Assembly: GCA_022842165.1 (NCBI GenBank)
Contig: JALHQC010000019.1
Coordinates: 1-64,000, forward strand
Direction: 5' to 3'
From: a bacterium
Lineage (GTDB): Bacteria > Pseudomonadota > Alphaproteobacteria > Rhizobiales > Aestuariivirgaceae
DNA length: 64,000 nucleotides
In this document: piece by piece, positions 27,252 to 34,822 of the stretch
How positions within the stretch are numbered: position 1 is the first letter of the stretch
Layout of the letters: the number at the start of each line of letters is the position of its first letter
Translations under genes and position numbers: made by a program
Notes under the pieces: model-generated
Database searches by the model: none
The model's input: the letters and a program-made list of their open reading frames with translations, nothing else
What the model was told of the DNA's origin: nothing

Positions 27252-27958
27252 GTGGCGTAGGCGTCCTTGGCGTATCGGTTGAGGGCCAGCCCGAGGAAGA
27301 TGCCGATCAGCGACCAGAAGATGGCGTTGGCGGCAATGGCGTTGGCGGCAAAGGTTGCGGCGAGGTTCGGCGGAACTGCACTCACGTGGGTGACGGGTGC
27401 GGGCGCGCCGATGATGTGGGGGAGGCCGATGAAAAAGATCGCGAGGGCCAGTGCCCATGTCTCGCGACGTGTGGCGATGAGATAGAGGGCCGCGCCGGTG
27501 GCGATGATCGTACCGACCCACCAGACTTGCCTTGCGAGAAGATCGCCCGCCGGCATTCCGGGAAGTTCGGGGGGCAAGCCCGCAGCGGGCGCAACGGTGG
27601 CAGCCAGGAAGCCGCAGAGGCCCCAGATCACGCCATTTTCACGCGTGATGGGAAGGCCCGTCAGTAATGAAATGCCTGCGAGGATCGCGGCGAAGGCGGC
27701 TCCCGCCATGGCCTGCGTGGCCGTGGTGGCGAGCGTTCGCTGCCAGCCATCTGCCGGTGCCCAGGCTTCGGCTTCGTGGGTGTGTTCTTCCGTAGTGGCG
27801 GTCGTGCCGTCGGCGGCGTGGTCATGCGAATGACCGCCGGTTTCATAGGTTTCAGCTTCAAGGATCAAGGGGGTCAGCCGCACATGCAGGATGATGCCCA
27901 TGATCAGTCCCGCCGCGATCCCTGCCAGGAGCGCGGCGAGGAGCACTCGCCCGATCAT
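27248..27958 (-). CDS. cbtA: Cobalt transporter subunit CbtA
   Basis: A 236-residue inner-membrane protein with about six hydrophobic segments. The first (VLLAALLAGIAAGLIMGII) is followed by a His/Glu-rich loop with GGHSHDHAADG, likely metal-collecting; later segments include QVWWVGTIIATGAALYLIA and ALAIFFIGLPHIIGAPAP, both usual in CbtA. With CbtB it forms a predicted cobalt importer controlled by B12. It lies 16 bases after cbtB and overlaps cobW by four bases, giving a transport-delivery-chelation order. Confidence 0.9.
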   Translation of the reverse strand: MIGRVLLAALLAGIAAGLIMGIILHVRLTPLILEAETYETGGHSHDHAADGTTATTEEHTHEAEAWAPADGWQRTLATTATQAMAGAAFAAILAGISLLTGLPITRENGVIWGLCGFLAATVAPAAGLPPELPGMPAGDLLARQVWWVGTIIATGAALYLIATRRETWALALAIFFIGLPHIIGAPAPVTHVSAVPPNLAATFAANAIAANAIFWSLIGIFLGLALNRYAKDAYAT

Positions 27959-27974
27959 ATGTTGGTCCGGCCGT

Positions 27975-28148
27975 CTAGTGGCAGGGGAAGCCGATGGAGT
28001 GGCGCGTATCGTGCGCGGTGTTGTGGGCGACCGCCATGCTGGATAGGCCCACCGCGAAGAAAAGCGTGGCGCCGACGAACAGCAGCGTCAGGCCAGCGGC
28101 AACGCGCTGCGAGATCGAAAGCGAAGCGGAATTGGTACGAGCGGTCAT
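27975..28148 (-). CDS. cbtB: Cobalt transporter subunit CbtB
   Basis: A 57-residue protein with one transmembrane helix (VAAGLTLLFVGATLFFAVGL) and the terminal metal motif HNTAHDTRHSIGFPCH, characteristic of CbtB. GGAGGG precedes the ATG at 28148 with good spacing. It is the first gene after the cobalamin riboswitch and is followed by cbtA after 16 bases. The very short length is normal for the family. Confidence 0.9.
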   Translation of the reverse strand: MTARTNSASLSISQRVAAGLTLLFVGATLFFAVGLSSMAVAHNTAHDTRHSIGFPCH

Positions 28149-28199
28149 GAACACCCTCCGTGGTGACCCATTGATTTCGGGCGGAATGCCCGGCGGCTT

Positions 28200-28375
28200 T
28201 GCGTGGCAGGTCTCCTGACTTGCGGGTCGTAAGATCTTCGGCGGCCTTCCCGGTTTCCCAGTGGCAAGTTGCCTCGATCCTCTCCGCTCACAGTTGCGGG
28301 GGCAGTCACGGATTTGGCCCCTTTTGGGTCGTCCACACCGTGTTCCCTGTTCGGCCTTCGGCCTTTTGGCCTTGG
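28200..28375 (-). promoter_or_regulatory. Cobalamin riboswitch
   Basis: Read on the minus strand the leader shows all the landmarks in order: GGGAACACGGTG, AAATCCGTGACTGCC, CCCCGCAACTGT, TTGCCACTGGG, CGGGAAGGC, CCCGCAAGTC and the B12 box AGTCAGGAGACCTGCC (about 28220-28205). It ends about 50 bases before cbtB, so adenosylcobalamin should shut down cbtB-cbtA-cobW-cobN-cobO. The 5' boundary is approximate; the remainder up to 28544 holds the promoter of the opposite gene. Confidence 0.95.
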
Positions 28376-28544
28376 GCACCACACACCTCACCTTGTCGCA
28401 GGTCGGAAGGGTGTTCGTCAACTGCCGGAAGCCGTGTTTCTGTCCGAAAACGACACGGAATGAGCCCGCCATTAAGGACCTCGAAAGACAATTCGCGCCC
28501 GGTGGAAAGACGTTTTTAACCCTGTTATCCCAATACTGCCTCTC

Positions 28545-29837
28545 ATGAGCGTCCGTACATTGTTCCTCGCGTCTGTGTGTTCCGCGTTTCTCGCTGCAAG
28601 CGCAGCTGCATCCGGTTCGGCAGCCGCCACCACCGACAGCCAACTGGTCTCGCAGGCCTACAAGGCCCTGCAGGTTGGCGATGCCGCATCCGCCATCTCC
28701 GCCTATGGCAAGGCGATCGAGTCCCGGACTCTCGAGCCCGAAGTGCTGGCCAATGCACTGCTCAACCGCGGGCTGGCCTACCAGAAGCTCAACGAACATG
28801 AATTCGCGGTCGACGATTACACCGCCGCCATGCGGATCGACGCCATGTCGGGAAAGCTCCGCGCGCTTGCCCTTTATAATCGCGGACTTTCATATCAGCG
28901 GCTGCAGCGCAATGCGCTGGCGGTCGAGGATTTCACCAGTGCGCTGTTCCTCGACAGCCAGTTCAGCCACGCCTACTACAGCCGCGGAACGCTGCTGCGT
29001 GATGGCGGGCAGTATCTCTTCGCGCTGGCCGATTTCGACAAGGCGGTGCGTTTCGAATACCCCGAAAAGGCGCGCGTGCATTTTGCGGAAGCCGTGACTT
29101 ACGAGAAGCTTCGCCGCGTCAACGATGCGAAAAACGCCTTGGCCAAGGCCCTGGCAGCCAACCCCGCCTATGAACCCGCCGTGCAACGCCTCGCGGTGCT
29201 GGACGGAAAACACGCACCGAAAGCGGTTGCAGCCGGCGCCGACACCATCACTACGGCTGCGGTTACCGTGCCGCGGCAGAAACTGCCCCAGGCGCAAGCA
29301 CCATCCACCGCGCTGATCAATGGAAATGCGCAGGCCGGGGCCACGGAAGTGGTGTCCGGTTCAACATCCAAGAAGAAATTCACCGACCGCGTACCCGTCG
29401 AAACTGCGGCCACGAAGATCGTTCCGGCATCCGCCCCGGCGCAGGAGCCTGAGATTGTGCTAGCGGTCGAAGATGTTCCGGAAGAGCCGGCCGCGGAAGC
29501 GCCGGTTGCCGAAGCCCCGCCAGCAGAGGAGCCAGCGGCAACTGCGGAAGCTGCCGATGAAGCGCCGGCCGATGCGCCCAAGATCTCGGGCTGGTCGGTT
29601 CAGCTGGCATCCGCAGCGACCGAGGATGCGGCCTGGTCGACCTGGAAGAAGATGAAGGCCCGCAACAAGGCCTTGGCCGCCAAGGAGCCCGTGGTAGTGC
29701 GTGCTGACCTCGGCATCAAAGGCATTTTCTACCGCGTCCGCCTTGTCGGATTCGACAGCCAGGGCGATGCCAGCAGTGAATGCTCGAAGCTGAAGTCGAA
29801 GGGCGTCAAGTGCTACATCAGCAAAGCTGCATCCTGA
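28545..29837 (+). CDS. Exported TPR and SPOR domain protein
   Basis: A 430-residue protein. A signal peptide (about 1-25) precedes TPR repeats at about 30-215, for example ALLNRGLAYQKLNEHEFAVD and ALYNRGLSYQRLQRNALAVE. A low-complexity Ala/Glu/Pro linker spans about 215-345. The C-terminal SPOR domain starts ISGWSVQLASAATEDAAWST and ends CSKLKSKGVKCYISKAAS. SPOR domains bind denuded glycan strands at division sites, so the protein probably works in the periplasm on cell wall or division. It is divergent from the cbt operon, with no partner gene nearby. Confidence 0.85.
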   Translation: MSVRTLFLASVCSAFLAASAAASGSAAATTDSQLVSQAYKALQVGDAASAISAYGKAIESRTLEPEVLANALLNRGLAYQKLNEHEFAVDDYTAAMRIDAMSGKLRALALYNRGLSYQRLQRNALAVEDFTSALFLDSQFSHAYYSRGTLLRDGGQYLFALADFDKAVRFEYPEKARVHFAEAVTYEKLRRVNDAKNALAKALAANPAYEPAVQRLAVLDGKHAPKAVAAGADTITTAAVTVPRQKLPQAQAPSTALINGNAQAGATEVVSGSTSKKKFTDRVPVETAATKIVPASAPAQEPEIVLAVEDVPEEPAAEAPVAEAPPAEEPAATAEAADEAPADAPKISGWSVQLASAATEDAAWSTWKKMKARNKALAAKEPVVVRADLGIKGIFYRVRLVGFDSQGDASSECSKLKSKGVKCYISKAAS

Positions 29838-29934
29838 AATTGAGATTCCGTTAGGTCAAATTAGCTGTCATAGGGGAAACTTGCGGCAATACGCGGTATT
29901 ACTCTTTCTGTTACGCTAGGGCAGGAAGAAGCGC

Positions 29935-30606
29935 ATGTCGATGATTGCCGATTTTCAGCGCCTCATGCAGGCCACCGAAGAGACGCCGGTGCTTCCCCCG
30001 CCGCCAAGGCTGCAGGTCGCCGCGATGTCTCCAGGTCCGGAGCCGGGATTCGCGGTGCTGATCCGGAACGCACATGCCGCCTTGGTCGAGGAACTGATCG
30101 CGCGCATCCACGCCCAGCGGCCGGAGTTTTTCGAAGACCTCGTCCTCGATGTGCTGGTGGCCATGGGATATGGCAACGGCAAGCGGGATTTTTCACAGCG
30201 GCTTGGTCGAACCGGCGATGGCGGCATCGATGGGATGATCGCGCTCGACGCGCTGGGGCTGGACTGGCTGTGCGTTCAGGCCAAGCGGCTGCGGCCAGGA
30301 AACCCGGTTCCAATCAGCGAAGTGCGCGATTTCGCGGGAAGCCTTGAGGCGCGCCATGCCGGAAAGGGCGTGTTCGTGACGACGACGCATTTTTCCCCGG
30401 GCGCCAGCGATTTCTGCGCGCAGCTTTCGCGCCGGGTGGTGCTGATTGACGGAAGCCAGCTGGCTAACCTCATGGTTCACCATGGCATCGGCGTGAAAGT
30501 GAAGGAATCCTTTGTCCTCAAGCGGATCGACCCGGACTATTTTTCGATCCCGCCATCAAGCCGGATCGAGGAGACGATTTCGGCTTCCAGCCACCCGCGC
30601 AGATAA
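29935..30606 (+). CDS. Mrr-type restriction endonuclease-like protein
   Basis: A 223-residue protein. Residues about 60-180 match the Mrr catalytic domain: FFEDLVLDVLVAMGYGNG, then GDGGIDGMIALDALG and WLCVQAKR, giving the D...QxK nuclease site, followed by EVRDFAGSLEARHAGKGVFV and FVTTTHFSPGA. Mrr enzymes cut modified or stressed DNA. No methylase is adjacent. AGGAAG precedes the ATG. The last 70 bases overlap the convergent bufC-like gene, so the terminal 22 residues may be evolutionarily unconstrained. Confidence 0.85.
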   Translation: MSMIADFQRLMQATEETPVLPPPPRLQVAAMSPGPEPGFAVLIRNAHAALVEELIARIHAQRPEFFEDLVLDVLVAMGYGNGKRDFSQRLGRTGDGGIDGMIALDALGLDWLCVQAKRLRPGNPVPISEVRDFAGSLEARHAGKGVFVTTTHFSPGASDFCAQLSRRVVLIDGSQLANLMVHHGIGVKVKESFVLKRIDPDYFSIPPSSRIEETISASSHPRR

Positions 30607-31331
30607 CCGGCGGCGCGAAGAGCCGCGCTGTCCGGATCGTCGAACGCCGCCACCATTTCGCAAATGACGCCGAAGGTGACGCCTTGCCTTGCGGTATCGA
30701 TCGCCATTGCCTCTTCATCGCCCAGTATGCGAAAGCGTGCGCCGGAGCCCTGGCGCCACACCATGATCTGCAGCGGTGCGGAGATATCCTCCGGGCGGGG
30801 CGGAACTTCATCGCATTTGAGCGACGACCACAGGCTCGAGACATTGGTGGTGACGGCAAAGCGATGGACCGTCGACGCGATGACGAAGCTGACCGACCCG
30901 AAATCTTCCGGTGCAACTGCGCCAAGATCGGCCATGGTGCAGACGGGCTCGTCCGGACCGTCGAAGGCATCGTTCAGGGCACGTTCCAGACGCGCCAGCT
31001 CGGCAATTTCCGGGTTGCGGCGATAGTGGTGCGAGGCTTCCAGAAATTCGGGAAGAAAGCGTGAGAACCAGCGGGCGTTCGGCTGGTCGGAAGGGTGTTC
31101 CTTGATGTAGTGCTGCGCCATTTCGGCAAACCGGACGCCGCCCAGATACGTGCGCAGCTTTTCATAATCATGCTCGAGAAATTCAGTGAGCCGCAGGGTG
31201 TAGGCGCTGCGGTAGACACCAAGCCGCGAATCGCGGCTGCCAACGGGCGGTGCAGCGACAAGATCATCGGCCGGGGCATTGCCGAGAACGGCGAGCTGCA
31301 GCCTCTTCTGGAGATCGGCAAGCTTCGTCAT
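30537..31331 (-). CDS. DUF2063 protein, BufC-like partner
   Basis: A 264-residue protein. The N-terminal half matches the DUF2063 'putative DNA-binding' domain: DSRLGVYRSAYTLRLTEFLEHDYEKL and HYIKEHPSDQPNARWFSRFLPEFL in two pieces. The C-terminal half is a less conserved PqqD-like or recognition region. In bufferin and methanobactin-type operons this protein pairs with a DUF692 enzyme to bind and present the precursor peptide. It overlaps the DUF692 gene by four bases. No direct DNA binding is supported. Confidence 0.85.
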   Translation of the reverse strand: MTKLADLQKRLQLAVLGNAPADDLVAAPPVGSRDSRLGVYRSAYTLRLTEFLEHDYEKLRTYLGGVRFAEMAQHYIKEHPSDQPNARWFSRFLPEFLEASHHYRRNPEIAELARLERALNDAFDGPDEPVCTMADLGAVAPEDFGSVSFVIASTVHRFAVTTNVSSLWSSLKCDEVPPRPEDISAPLQIMVWRQGSGARFRILGDEEAMAIDTARQGVTFGVICEMVAAFDDPDSAALRAAGYLRGWLEAEIVSSIRLDGGIEK

Positions 31332-32176
31332 TGAAAGGCATCTTCCACAACAGCGACAGATGAGGCAACCGCGCGTGCGCGGTCAAGTTCCAGTATCAGT
31401 TCGGCCAGAGGCGGGATATTGCCGTCCCGCTCGATCATGGTCGAGACCGGGCCAAAGCGCTCCAATGCCTTTGCATAGAGTTGCCAGACATCCTCGCAGA
31501 CGGGCTGGTCGTGCGTGTCGATCAGGCAGGTTTCACCTTCGCTGTGCCCAGCGAGGTGGAACTGCACGACACGGTCGACAGGGATTGTATCGAGAAATCT
31601 GCGGGTGCTGAAATCATGATTGACGCCCGACACGAAGACGTTGTTGACGTCAAGCAGCAGCCAGCAGTCAGCTCGCCTGGCAAGTTCGGCGACAAACTCC
31701 CACTCGCTCATTTCCGAGCATTCGTACTGGATATAGCTCGACACATTTTCAATCACCATGCGGCGGCCAAGAAAATCCTGCACCTGTTCGACGCGGGAGA
31801 CGACATGCTGAAGCGCCTCCTCGGTATAGGGTACAGGCAGCAGATCATGGAGGTTTACACCATGAACTCCGGTCCAGCAGAGGTGATCCGATATCCAGCG
31901 CGGCTTGACGCGGCCGGCAAGAGATTTCAGGTTATTGAGATAATCGCGATCGAATGGGGAAGTCGAGGCAATCGACAACGAGACGCCGTGCATGACGACT
32001 GGATAGCGCTCCGCGATCGCGTCCAGCATGCGGAGCGGCTGGCCGCCGGGCACCATGTAGTTTTCCGAAATGACCTCAAACCAGTCGATATCGGGGTTGC
32101 CATCGAGAATTTCCCGATAGTGCTGGGCACGAAGACCAAGGCCGAAGCCTAGACTGGGGGGACGGAAATCACTCAT
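31328..32176 (-). CDS. DUF692 multinuclear iron oxidase (BufB-like)
   Basis: A 282-residue TIM-barrel protein of the MNIO family. Signatures are GFGLGLRAQHYREIL, FEVISENYMVPGG, VMHGVSLSIAST, ISDHLCWTG, VIENVSSYI, WLLLDVNNVFVSG and VVQFHLAGHSEG; the His, Asp, Glu and Asn residues in these blocks form the iron sites. Relatives convert cysteines of small precursors into oxazolone/thioamide or thiooxazole groups. ATG 32176 is chosen because the barrel begins at once; an in-frame start at 32248 would overlap the precursor gene. It lies 52 bases after the precursor and overlaps the DUF2063 gene. Confidence 0.88.
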   Translation of the reverse strand: MSDFRPPSLGFGLGLRAQHYREILDGNPDIDWFEVISENYMVPGGQPLRMLDAIAERYPVVMHGVSLSIASTSPFDRDYLNNLKSLAGRVKPRWISDHLCWTGVHGVNLHDLLPVPYTEEALQHVVSRVEQVQDFLGRRMVIENVSSYIQYECSEMSEWEFVAELARRADCWLLLDVNNVFVSGVNHDFSTRRFLDTIPVDRVVQFHLAGHSEGETCLIDTHDQPVCEDVWQLYAKALERFGPVSTMIERDGNIPPLAELILELDRARAVASSVAVVEDAFQ

Positions 32177-32228
32177 TTGCAAGCGGTGGGCAAGCCGCGA
32201 TCCCGACGGACCGCAGCTTGCCGGCAAA

Positions 32229-32483
32229 TCAGCCTTCGACCTTGCCACCGGCCGTGTCGCACTCGGCCTTGGTCATGGAGAGGAAGCCCTGGCCCTTGCA
32301 GGCGTTCAGGCCCTTGCAGGACGAGCTTGCCGTCTTGCACTCGGACGTGCCCTTGCACGAGTTGACGCCGACGCAGTGAACCTTGGCGTCTTCTGCCTGA
32401 GCCGGAGCGGGGGCCAGGCCACCAAGGGCCATCGCGAATGCTGCAGCTGCGAGAACGGCGCCGGATTTGCCAATATGCTTCAT
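32229..32483 (-). CDS. Cys-rich exported bufferin-like precursor (BufA-like)
   Basis: An 84-residue protein. The signal peptide ends PAPAQA (30). The mature part has six Cys (37, 43, 49, 56, 62, 75), five of them in a repeated pattern: VNSCKGTSECK, SSSCKGLNACKGQGF. Precursors of this kind occur upstream of DUF692-DUF2063 genes and become copper-binding periplasmic products (bufferins) after modification. CCTGGAGAA precedes the ATG with good spacing. The family subtype (classical DUF2282 or the CKG-repeat type) is uncertain; the repeat favours the latter. Confidence 0.82.
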   Translation of the reverse strand: MKHIGKSGAVLAAAAFAMALGGLAPAPAQAEDAKVHCVGVNSCKGTSECKTASSSCKGLNACKGQGFLSMTKAECDTAGGKVEG

Positions 32484-32607
32484 GTTCGTTTTCTCCAGGT
32501 TGTTTGAGAACCGCCGAGCGGCCGGTTCGAAAGCCTTGTTGCCAAACTGCCTGATCACCTGCCAATCACATGGCCGTGGAGCCCCTCACGCTTGAGTGAT
32601 CCGGCTG

Positions 32608-32817
32608 TTACTCCTTCAACAGGAAAGTTACCTTCATGTTGACGCGCCACTCGGCAATCTTGCCGTTCTTGACTACGCATTTGATATCCTGAATCCAGGC
32701 GCCTTCGACATTGTCGAGCGTCGTATCGGCGCGCCGGATGCCATTTTCCACGGCATCCTCGATGCTCTTGGACGATGAGGCGTTGAGTTCGATGACCTTG
32801 GCAACCGCATTTGACAT
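32608..32817 (-). CDS. Dodecin flavoprotein
   Basis: A 69-residue protein matching dodecin along its whole length: VAKVIELNASSSKSIEDAVE, RRADTTLDNVEGAWIQDIKC and WRVNMKVTFLLKE. The Trp in EGAWIQD is the residue that stacks with the flavin. Dodecins form hollow dodecamers that store and quench flavins. AAAGGAATGG precedes the ATG. It lies 124 bases upstream of the bufferin-like operon on the same strand but is probably a separate unit. Confidence 0.93.
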   Translation of the reverse strand: MSNAVAKVIELNASSSKSIEDAVENGIRRADTTLDNVEGAWIQDIKCVVKNGKIAEWRVNMKVTFLLKE

Positions 32818-32940
32818 GAGCCATTCCTTTCCTTGTGGAGCTGGGGAAAACCGGGCGAGGTGCGTTTCCCCGGCCCGCAGGCTAACATATGATGGGCTGG
32901 CGCGGGCGAGACAATTTCACACCGTCACGATCAAGGAAAA

Positions 32941-33357
32941 ATGACTCTCAATATTCTCAAGCTCTGCGTGGGCGTCAGCGAAATCGAGGAACTCGAAAGC
33001 TGGGTGAAGGACTGCAAGGCTGGCCGCGACACGCTTGACCACGTGACGCGCATGTTCCCGAAGCGGAAAAACGAAATCGTGCCGGGCGGGTCGCTGTACT
33101 GGGTTATCCGCGGCATGATTTTATGCCGGCAGCCCATCGCAGCTCTGGAACCGGTGACTGGGGCGGACGGCATCGAGCGCTGCCGCATCGTGTTCAAGCC
33201 ACAGATCATCCCGGTGCGACCGGCGCCACGGCGGGCCTTCCAGGGATGGCGCTATCTCGAAGCGGCGGACAGCCCATCCGATCTGCCGAAAATGGGCCGT
33301 GGCGCGGGGATGACCGACAAGATGCGGCGCGAACTTGCCGAACTGGGGCTGCTCTGA
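32941..33357 (+). CDS. DUF1489 family protein
   Basis: A 138-residue cytoplasmic protein. LNILKLCVGVSEIEELESW at the start, then TRMFPKRKNEIVPGGSLYWVI, RCRIVFKPQIIPV and RRAFQGWRYLEAADSPSDL are the conserved blocks of DUF1489, a family nearly restricted to alphaproteobacteria with no known function. A lysine- and basic-rich core could suit nucleic-acid binding. An AAGGAAA lies before the ATG. It is convergent with panC three bases away. Confidence 0.88.
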   Translation: MTLNILKLCVGVSEIEELESWVKDCKAGRDTLDHVTRMFPKRKNEIVPGGSLYWVIRGMILCRQPIAALEPVTGADGIERCRIVFKPQIIPVRPAPRRAFQGWRYLEAADSPSDLPKMGRGAGMTDKMRRELAELGLL

Positions 33358-33360
33358 GTC

Positions 33361-34203
33361 TCAGACGGCGAGATTGTCGATCAGCCGGGTCTTTCCCAGC
33401 CAGGCGGCGGCGATCAGGCGAAGCGGCTCGCCCGGGTGTTTCGGAATCGCGAGGGTTTCGGCATTGCGGGCGGTGACGTAGTCGACCTTGAAACCCTGTG
33501 CCATGAGCGAGCGGGTAGCCGCGCGCATCGCGTTCTGCGGAATGATCCCGGCGCGGATCTTGTCGGCTGCGGCCTGGAGGTTCCGGTAGATGGCGGTGGC
33601 CTGCTGGCGTTCGATCTTCGAGAGATAGACATTGCGAGAGGACTTGGCGAGACCGTCTTCCTCCCGCACGGTGGGAACGCCCACTACCTCGATGGGCAAA
33701 TCGAGGTCCTGCGCCATGCGGGTGACGACTTTCAATTGCTGATAGTCCTTCTCGCCGAACATCGCATAATCCGCGCCGGTCTGGATGAAGAGCTTGGCGA
33801 CGATGGTTGTAACGCCATCGAAGAACTGCGGGCGGAACTTGTCCTCGAGGCCTGCCTTGGCGGGGCCGGCAAGGGAAACGGTCGTCGAGAAGCCTTCGCC
33901 ATAGATTTCATGCGGCGGGGGCAGGAAGATCAGATGCGTGCCGGCCTTGCCGAGTTTCCTGACGTCGCCATCCTCGTCCCGCGGGTATTTGCCCAAGTCT
34001 TCATGGGCCGCGAATTGCCGCGGGTTCACAAAGATGGTGGTGATCACCCGGTTGGCGCGGTTCAACCCCTCGGTGACAAGCTGCGTGTGGCCGGAATGAA
34101 TGGCGCCCATGGTGGGCACGACGGCATATCTCAGTCCATCGCGGCGCCACTGGGCCGTCTCGCGGCGAAGCGCTGCGACGGTGCGGACAAGTTTTGGTTT
34201 CAT
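33361..34203 (-). CDS. panC: Pantothenate synthetase
   Basis: A 280-residue enzyme that joins pantoate and beta-alanine using ATP in coenzyme A synthesis. VVPTMGAIHSGHTQLV includes the HIGH-like HSGH site, TTIFVNPRQFAAHEDLGKYP the pantoate site, and MFGEKDYQQLKVV, VPTVREEDGLAKSSRNVYL the remaining family blocks. Ser and Gln residues vary from the usual 'L..GH' but the catalytic His remain. The start ATG at 34203 overlaps the stop of the Lrp-type gene by one base, so both are probably co-transcribed. panB is not adjacent. Confidence 0.95.
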   Translation of the reverse strand: MKPKLVRTVAALRRETAQWRRDGLRYAVVPTMGAIHSGHTQLVTEGLNRANRVITTIFVNPRQFAAHEDLGKYPRDEDGDVRKLGKAGTHLIFLPPPHEIYGEGFSTTVSLAGPAKAGLEDKFRPQFFDGVTTIVAKLFIQTGADYAMFGEKDYQQLKVVTRMAQDLDLPIEVVGVPTVREEDGLAKSSRNVYLSKIERQQATAIYRNLQAAADKIRAGIIPQNAMRAATRSLMAQGFKVDYVTARNAETLAIPKHPGEPLRLIAAAWLGKTRLIDNLAV

Positions 34204-34706
34204 CAACGGTGATCTTTGGGATTGGGAAGGGGCAATGACGGCTCTTCCTTTACCTCCTCCATCACGAAGTAGGAATGGGTACCTTCGACCATGGGCAGGG
34301 CGCCGATGATGCCGCCCAGCGTATCGCGGTATTCGGCCATGTCCCGCACGCGGATTTTCAGAAGATAGTCGAACCCGCCGCCGACCATGTGGCATTCGAG
34401 AATCTGCTTCACCGGCTTCACCGCCGCGTTGAAGGCTTTCAGTGTCGCCTCATCCGTCGCCTTCAGGCTGACCGTGACGAACACCATGAGCGCCTGGCCG
34501 AGTGCCGAGGGCTTCAGCCTTGCATGATAGCCGGTGATCACGCCATCCTGCTCGAGTTTGCGAATCCTGAGCGTGCACGGCGTGGGAGAGAGATTGGCCC
34601 TTCTGGCAAGCTCGACGACGGAAAGCCTGGCATTGGTCTGCAGGGCGTCGAGGAGTGTCAAATCTACGGAATCGAGATTCGCTGGGCTAGCGGGTTTCGA
34701 CAGCAT
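34203..34706 (-). CDS. Lrp/AsnC family regulator, PutR-like
   Basis: A 167-residue regulator. An N-terminal winged helix-turn-helix (LDSVDLTLLDALQTNARLSV, then ELARRANLSPTPCTLRIRKL) is followed by the RAM ligand domain (HMVGGGFDYLLKIRVRDMAE, then ALPMVEGTHSYFVMEEV). It is divergent from putA with a 116-base gap, the classical place for PutR, which activates proline oxidation when proline is present. The panC gene overlaps its end. The putA target is inferred from position. Confidence 0.88.
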   Translation of the reverse strand: MLSKPASPANLDSVDLTLLDALQTNARLSVVELARRANLSPTPCTLRIRKLEQDGVITGYHARLKPSALGQALMVFVTVSLKATDEATLKAFNAAVKPVKQILECHMVGGGFDYLLKIRVRDMAEYRDTLGGIIGALPMVEGTHSYFVMEEVKEEPSLPLPNPKDHR

Positions 34707-34822
34707 GAATTCACCAGGAGCTCAGCGAATTTCAGGAACTATCCCTATATCATGCGGCATGTTTGGTGAGAAGCACGAAACGTTTTCTGGCATGCAGTGC
34801 CAAGTCCAGGGAGATCAGACAC

